Assembly: GCA_011051425.1 (NCBI GenBank)
Contig: DRLF01000463.1
Location: 1 to 7,800, forward strand
Direction: 5' to 3'
DNA length: 7,800 bases
DNA from: Thiolapillus brandeum
GTDB taxonomy: Bacteria > Pseudomonadota > Gammaproteobacteria > Chromatiales > Chromatiaceae
Shown: positions 7,363 to 7,800 of the stretch, piece by piece
Position numbering within the stretch: the stretch's first letter is position 1
Layout: each line of letters starts with the position of its first letter
The notes under the pieces: model-generated
Databases searched by the model: none
Told to the model about the DNA's origin: nothing
Seen by the model: the letters and a program-made list of their open reading frames with translations, nothing else
Position numbers and translations under genes: made by a program

Positions 7363-7378
7363 TGCAATTCTTATGCCA
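7363..7378 (-). promoter_or_regulatory. Sigma-54 (-24/-12) promoter of the TonB receptor gene
   Basis: The minus strand reads TGGCATAAGAATTGCA, against the consensus TGGCACGNNNNTTGCW: 10 of 12 specified bases match, and the essential GG and GC are separated by exactly 10 bp. Transcription would start near 7352, leaving a leader of about 36 nt before the ATG at 7316. A sigma-70 reading (TTGAAT, 16 bp, TATATG) overlaps it but matches less well. Confidence 0.75.
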
Positions 7379-7396
7379 TTCAAAAGATCACCCACA

Positions 7397-7409
7397 AATC
7401 AGGCTGTTA
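7397..7409 (+). promoter_or_regulatory. IHF binding site between enhancer dyads and sigma-54 promoter
   Basis: AATCAGGCTGTTA fits the IHF consensus WATCARNNNNTTR at every specified position. It is centred about 51 bp upstream of the predicted receptor start, between the -24 element and the upstream dyads, where IHF bends DNA at many sigma-54 promoters. The motif is short, so position adds much of the weight. Confidence 0.6.
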
Positions 7410-7441
7410 GCCGGAAGCAAGGACGAAAACACTTTGGCAGT

Positions 7442-7479
7442 TGTGCCATACGACACAGCTTGCTGTGTCATATCGCACA
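7442..7479. promoter_or_regulatory. Tandem enhancer-like dyads forming a 38-bp near-palindrome
   Basis: Two 16-bp dyads, TGTGCCATACGACACA (7442-7457) and TGTGTCATATCGCACA (7464-7479), are near-exact inverted copies of each other (14 of 16). Their centres are 22 bp apart, about two helical turns. The whole element pairs at 16 of 18 positions around a 2-nt centre, with a perfect inner GACACAGC/GCTGTGTC. Relative to the predicted receptor start they lie near -98 and -120, typical of enhancer sites. Each dyad also fits the general TGT-N10-ACA form known for NifA. The binding protein is unknown; the Fis-type activator at 1296-2246 is a candidate. Confidence 0.7.
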
Positions 7480-7509
7480 CTTTCTTTTTGCAAAACCAAT
7501 CATCTGCCA

Positions 7510-7523
7510 TTGATATTTTTCAA
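7510..7523 (+). promoter_or_regulatory. FNR/Anr-like box upstream of the transporter
   Basis: TTGATATTTTTCAA matches 9 of the 10 specified bases of TTGATNNNNATCAA and sits in a 6-bp inverted repeat (CATTGA/TCAATG, 7508-7525). Its centre at 7516.5 is 41.5 bp from the start of transcription (about 7558) predicted from the -10-like element, the spacing of class II FNR activation. Confidence 0.65.
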
Positions 7524-7545
7524 TGCCTGACACTGCTTAATTTCC

Positions 7546-7551
7546 TAGTAT
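7546..7551 (+). promoter_or_regulatory. -10-like element for the transporter promoter
   Basis: TAGTAT matches TATAAT at 4 of 6 positions and lies 22 nt after the FNR-like box. There is no recognisable -35, as expected for an activator-dependent promoter. The predicted start, about 7558, gives a 30-nt leader to the ATG at 7588. Confidence 0.45.
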
Positions 7552-7587
7552 TTCACTATGTTTTTATCAGCCATTGAGGCTCAACAC

Positions 7588-7800
7588 ATGAATGCATCCA
7601 GACTCGAACATTTTCCTGTATCGTTTTTTTCCATGATCATGGGAATGGCAGGCTTGACCATTGCGTGGCAGAAAGCCAGTCAGGTGTTGAATCTGCCCGC
7701 TGTTTTCGGGCAACTGCTTGCTCCTCTTACCGTTGCGACATTCGTAACCCTGCTGCTGTTCTACTCCATGAAAATGGTGCGTTACCGGCAGGCGGTAAAC
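7588..7800 (+). CDS. TDT-family transporter (TehA/SLAC1-like), N-terminal part
   Basis: The frame is open from ATG 7588 to the right edge, 71 residues of what is usually a protein of about 320-380. The opening LEHFPVSFFSMIMGMAGLTI followed by AWQKA is characteristic of the first helix of the tellurite-resistance/dicarboxylate transporter (TehA, SLAC1 anion channel, Mae1, Ssu1) family, and a second membrane segment follows at about residues 43-61. Members form ten-helix anion channels or exporters in the inner membrane; substrates vary (C4-dicarboxylates, sulfite, chloride, tellurite-linked) and cannot be told from this piece. GAGG at 7576-7579 is 8 nt before the ATG and decides the start; an in-frame ATG at 7558 has no ribosome-binding site and coincides with the predicted start of transcription. 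The FNR-like box upstream suggests expression when oxygen is low. Confidence 0.85.
   Translation, partial: MNASRLEHFPVSFFSMIMGMAGLTIAWQKASQVLNLPAVFGQLLAPLTVATFVTLLLFYSMKMVRYRQAVN

Larger units (their letters stand above)
7317..7587. promoter_or_regulatory. Divergent control region between TonB receptor and transporter
   Basis: A 271-nt AT-rich region without a gene. From left to right it holds a leftward -24/-12 promoter (7363-7378), an IHF consensus site (7397-7409), two TGTG-N8-CACA dyads forming a 38-bp near-palindrome (7442-7479), an FNR-like box (7510-7523), a rightward -10-like element (7546-7551) and a Shine-Dalgarno for the transporter (7576-7579). The ordered spacing suggests enhancer-dependent control of the receptor and oxygen-responsive control of the transporter. 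Confidence 0.75.

Noticed and set aside
7356..7383. Sigma-70 promoter TTGAAT-16-TATATG for the receptor
   Set aside because: Each hexamer matches only 4 of 6 bases with 16-bp spacing; the overlapping -24/-12 match is stronger and supported by the IHF site and dyads. A dual promoter is not excluded.
7452..7469. GACACAGC/GCTGTGTC as a transcription terminator stem
   Set aside because: A 2-nt loop, no T-run and a location between divergent promoters argue for a DNA-binding site, not an RNA hairpin.
7442..7479. TGTG-N8-CACA dyads as CRP sites
   Set aside because: The CRP consensus TGTGA-N6-TCACA needs A and T at the fifth positions; neither dyad has both. The inverted pairing and position upstream of a sigma-54 promoter fit enhancer sites better.
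7317..7587. CueR-, CsoR- or CusR-type copper operator in the divergent region
   Set aside because: I looked for the paired CCTTCC/GGAAGG, ATAC/GTAT-type and TGACA/TGTCA-type arrangements and found none with proper spacing.
1..7800. tRNA, rRNA, CRISPR array, insertion sequence or phage attachment site
   Set aside because: No transposase or integrase fragments, no spaced direct DNA repeats and no recognisable RNA gene sequences were seen.

Overview
The window looks like the chromosome of a Gammaproteobacterium. It has moderate GC, a DUF4197 protein of the type common in that class, sigma-54/IHF/FNR-type regulatory signals, and Gram-negative outer-membrane proteins. I cannot name a genus. The gene content (HCxGMCG-type membrane protein, copper-type TonB receptor, FNR-type promoter) suggests a respiring organism that meets low oxygen and handles copper; that is inference.

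Layout: (1) 1-560 (+) is the C-terminal part of a DUF4197 protein. (2) 617-1291 and 1296-2246 (+) form a tight pair: a polytopic membrane protein of the SafE/TauE-like DsbD_2 family, then, 4 nt later, a sigma-54 activator made only of an AAA+ core and a Fis-type helix-turn-helix, with no sensory domain. (3) 2247-2358 is a convergent spacer with a perfect 11-bp hairpin. (4) 2359-5097 (-) encodes a 912-residue exported protein with 14 'delta-60'-like repeats and a cysteine-bearing C-terminal tail. (5) 5286-7316 (-) encodes a 676-residue TonB-dependent outer-membrane receptor with the CxxxM and HxM pairs that bind copper in OprC/NosA-type receptors. (6) 7317-7587 is a densely organised divergent control region. 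(7) 7588-7800 (+) is the start of a TehA/SLAC1-family (TDT) transporter that runs off the window.

The most striking part is the control region. Reading toward the receptor gene it contains a -24/-12 promoter (TGGCATAAGAATTGCA, GG-N10-GC), a perfect match to the IHF consensus about 51 bp upstream of the predicted start of transcription, and two TGTG-N8-CACA dyads centred about 98 and 120 bp upstream that together form a 38-bp near-palindrome. That is the full textbook architecture of an enhancer-dependent sigma-54 promoter. A sigma-54 activator without a sensory domain is encoded about 5 kb away. Reading the other way, an FNR-like box (9 of 10 consensus bases) sits exactly 41.5 bp from the start predicted from a -10-like hexamer, which fits a class II FNR-type promoter for the transporter.

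Working model (inference): the activator, possibly held in check or informed by its membrane partner, switches on a copper-uptake receptor and perhaps the adjoining exported repeat protein, while the transporter responds to low oxygen. Sigma-54 control of an OprC-type copper receptor with a large propeller-like partner is not something I recognise as described.
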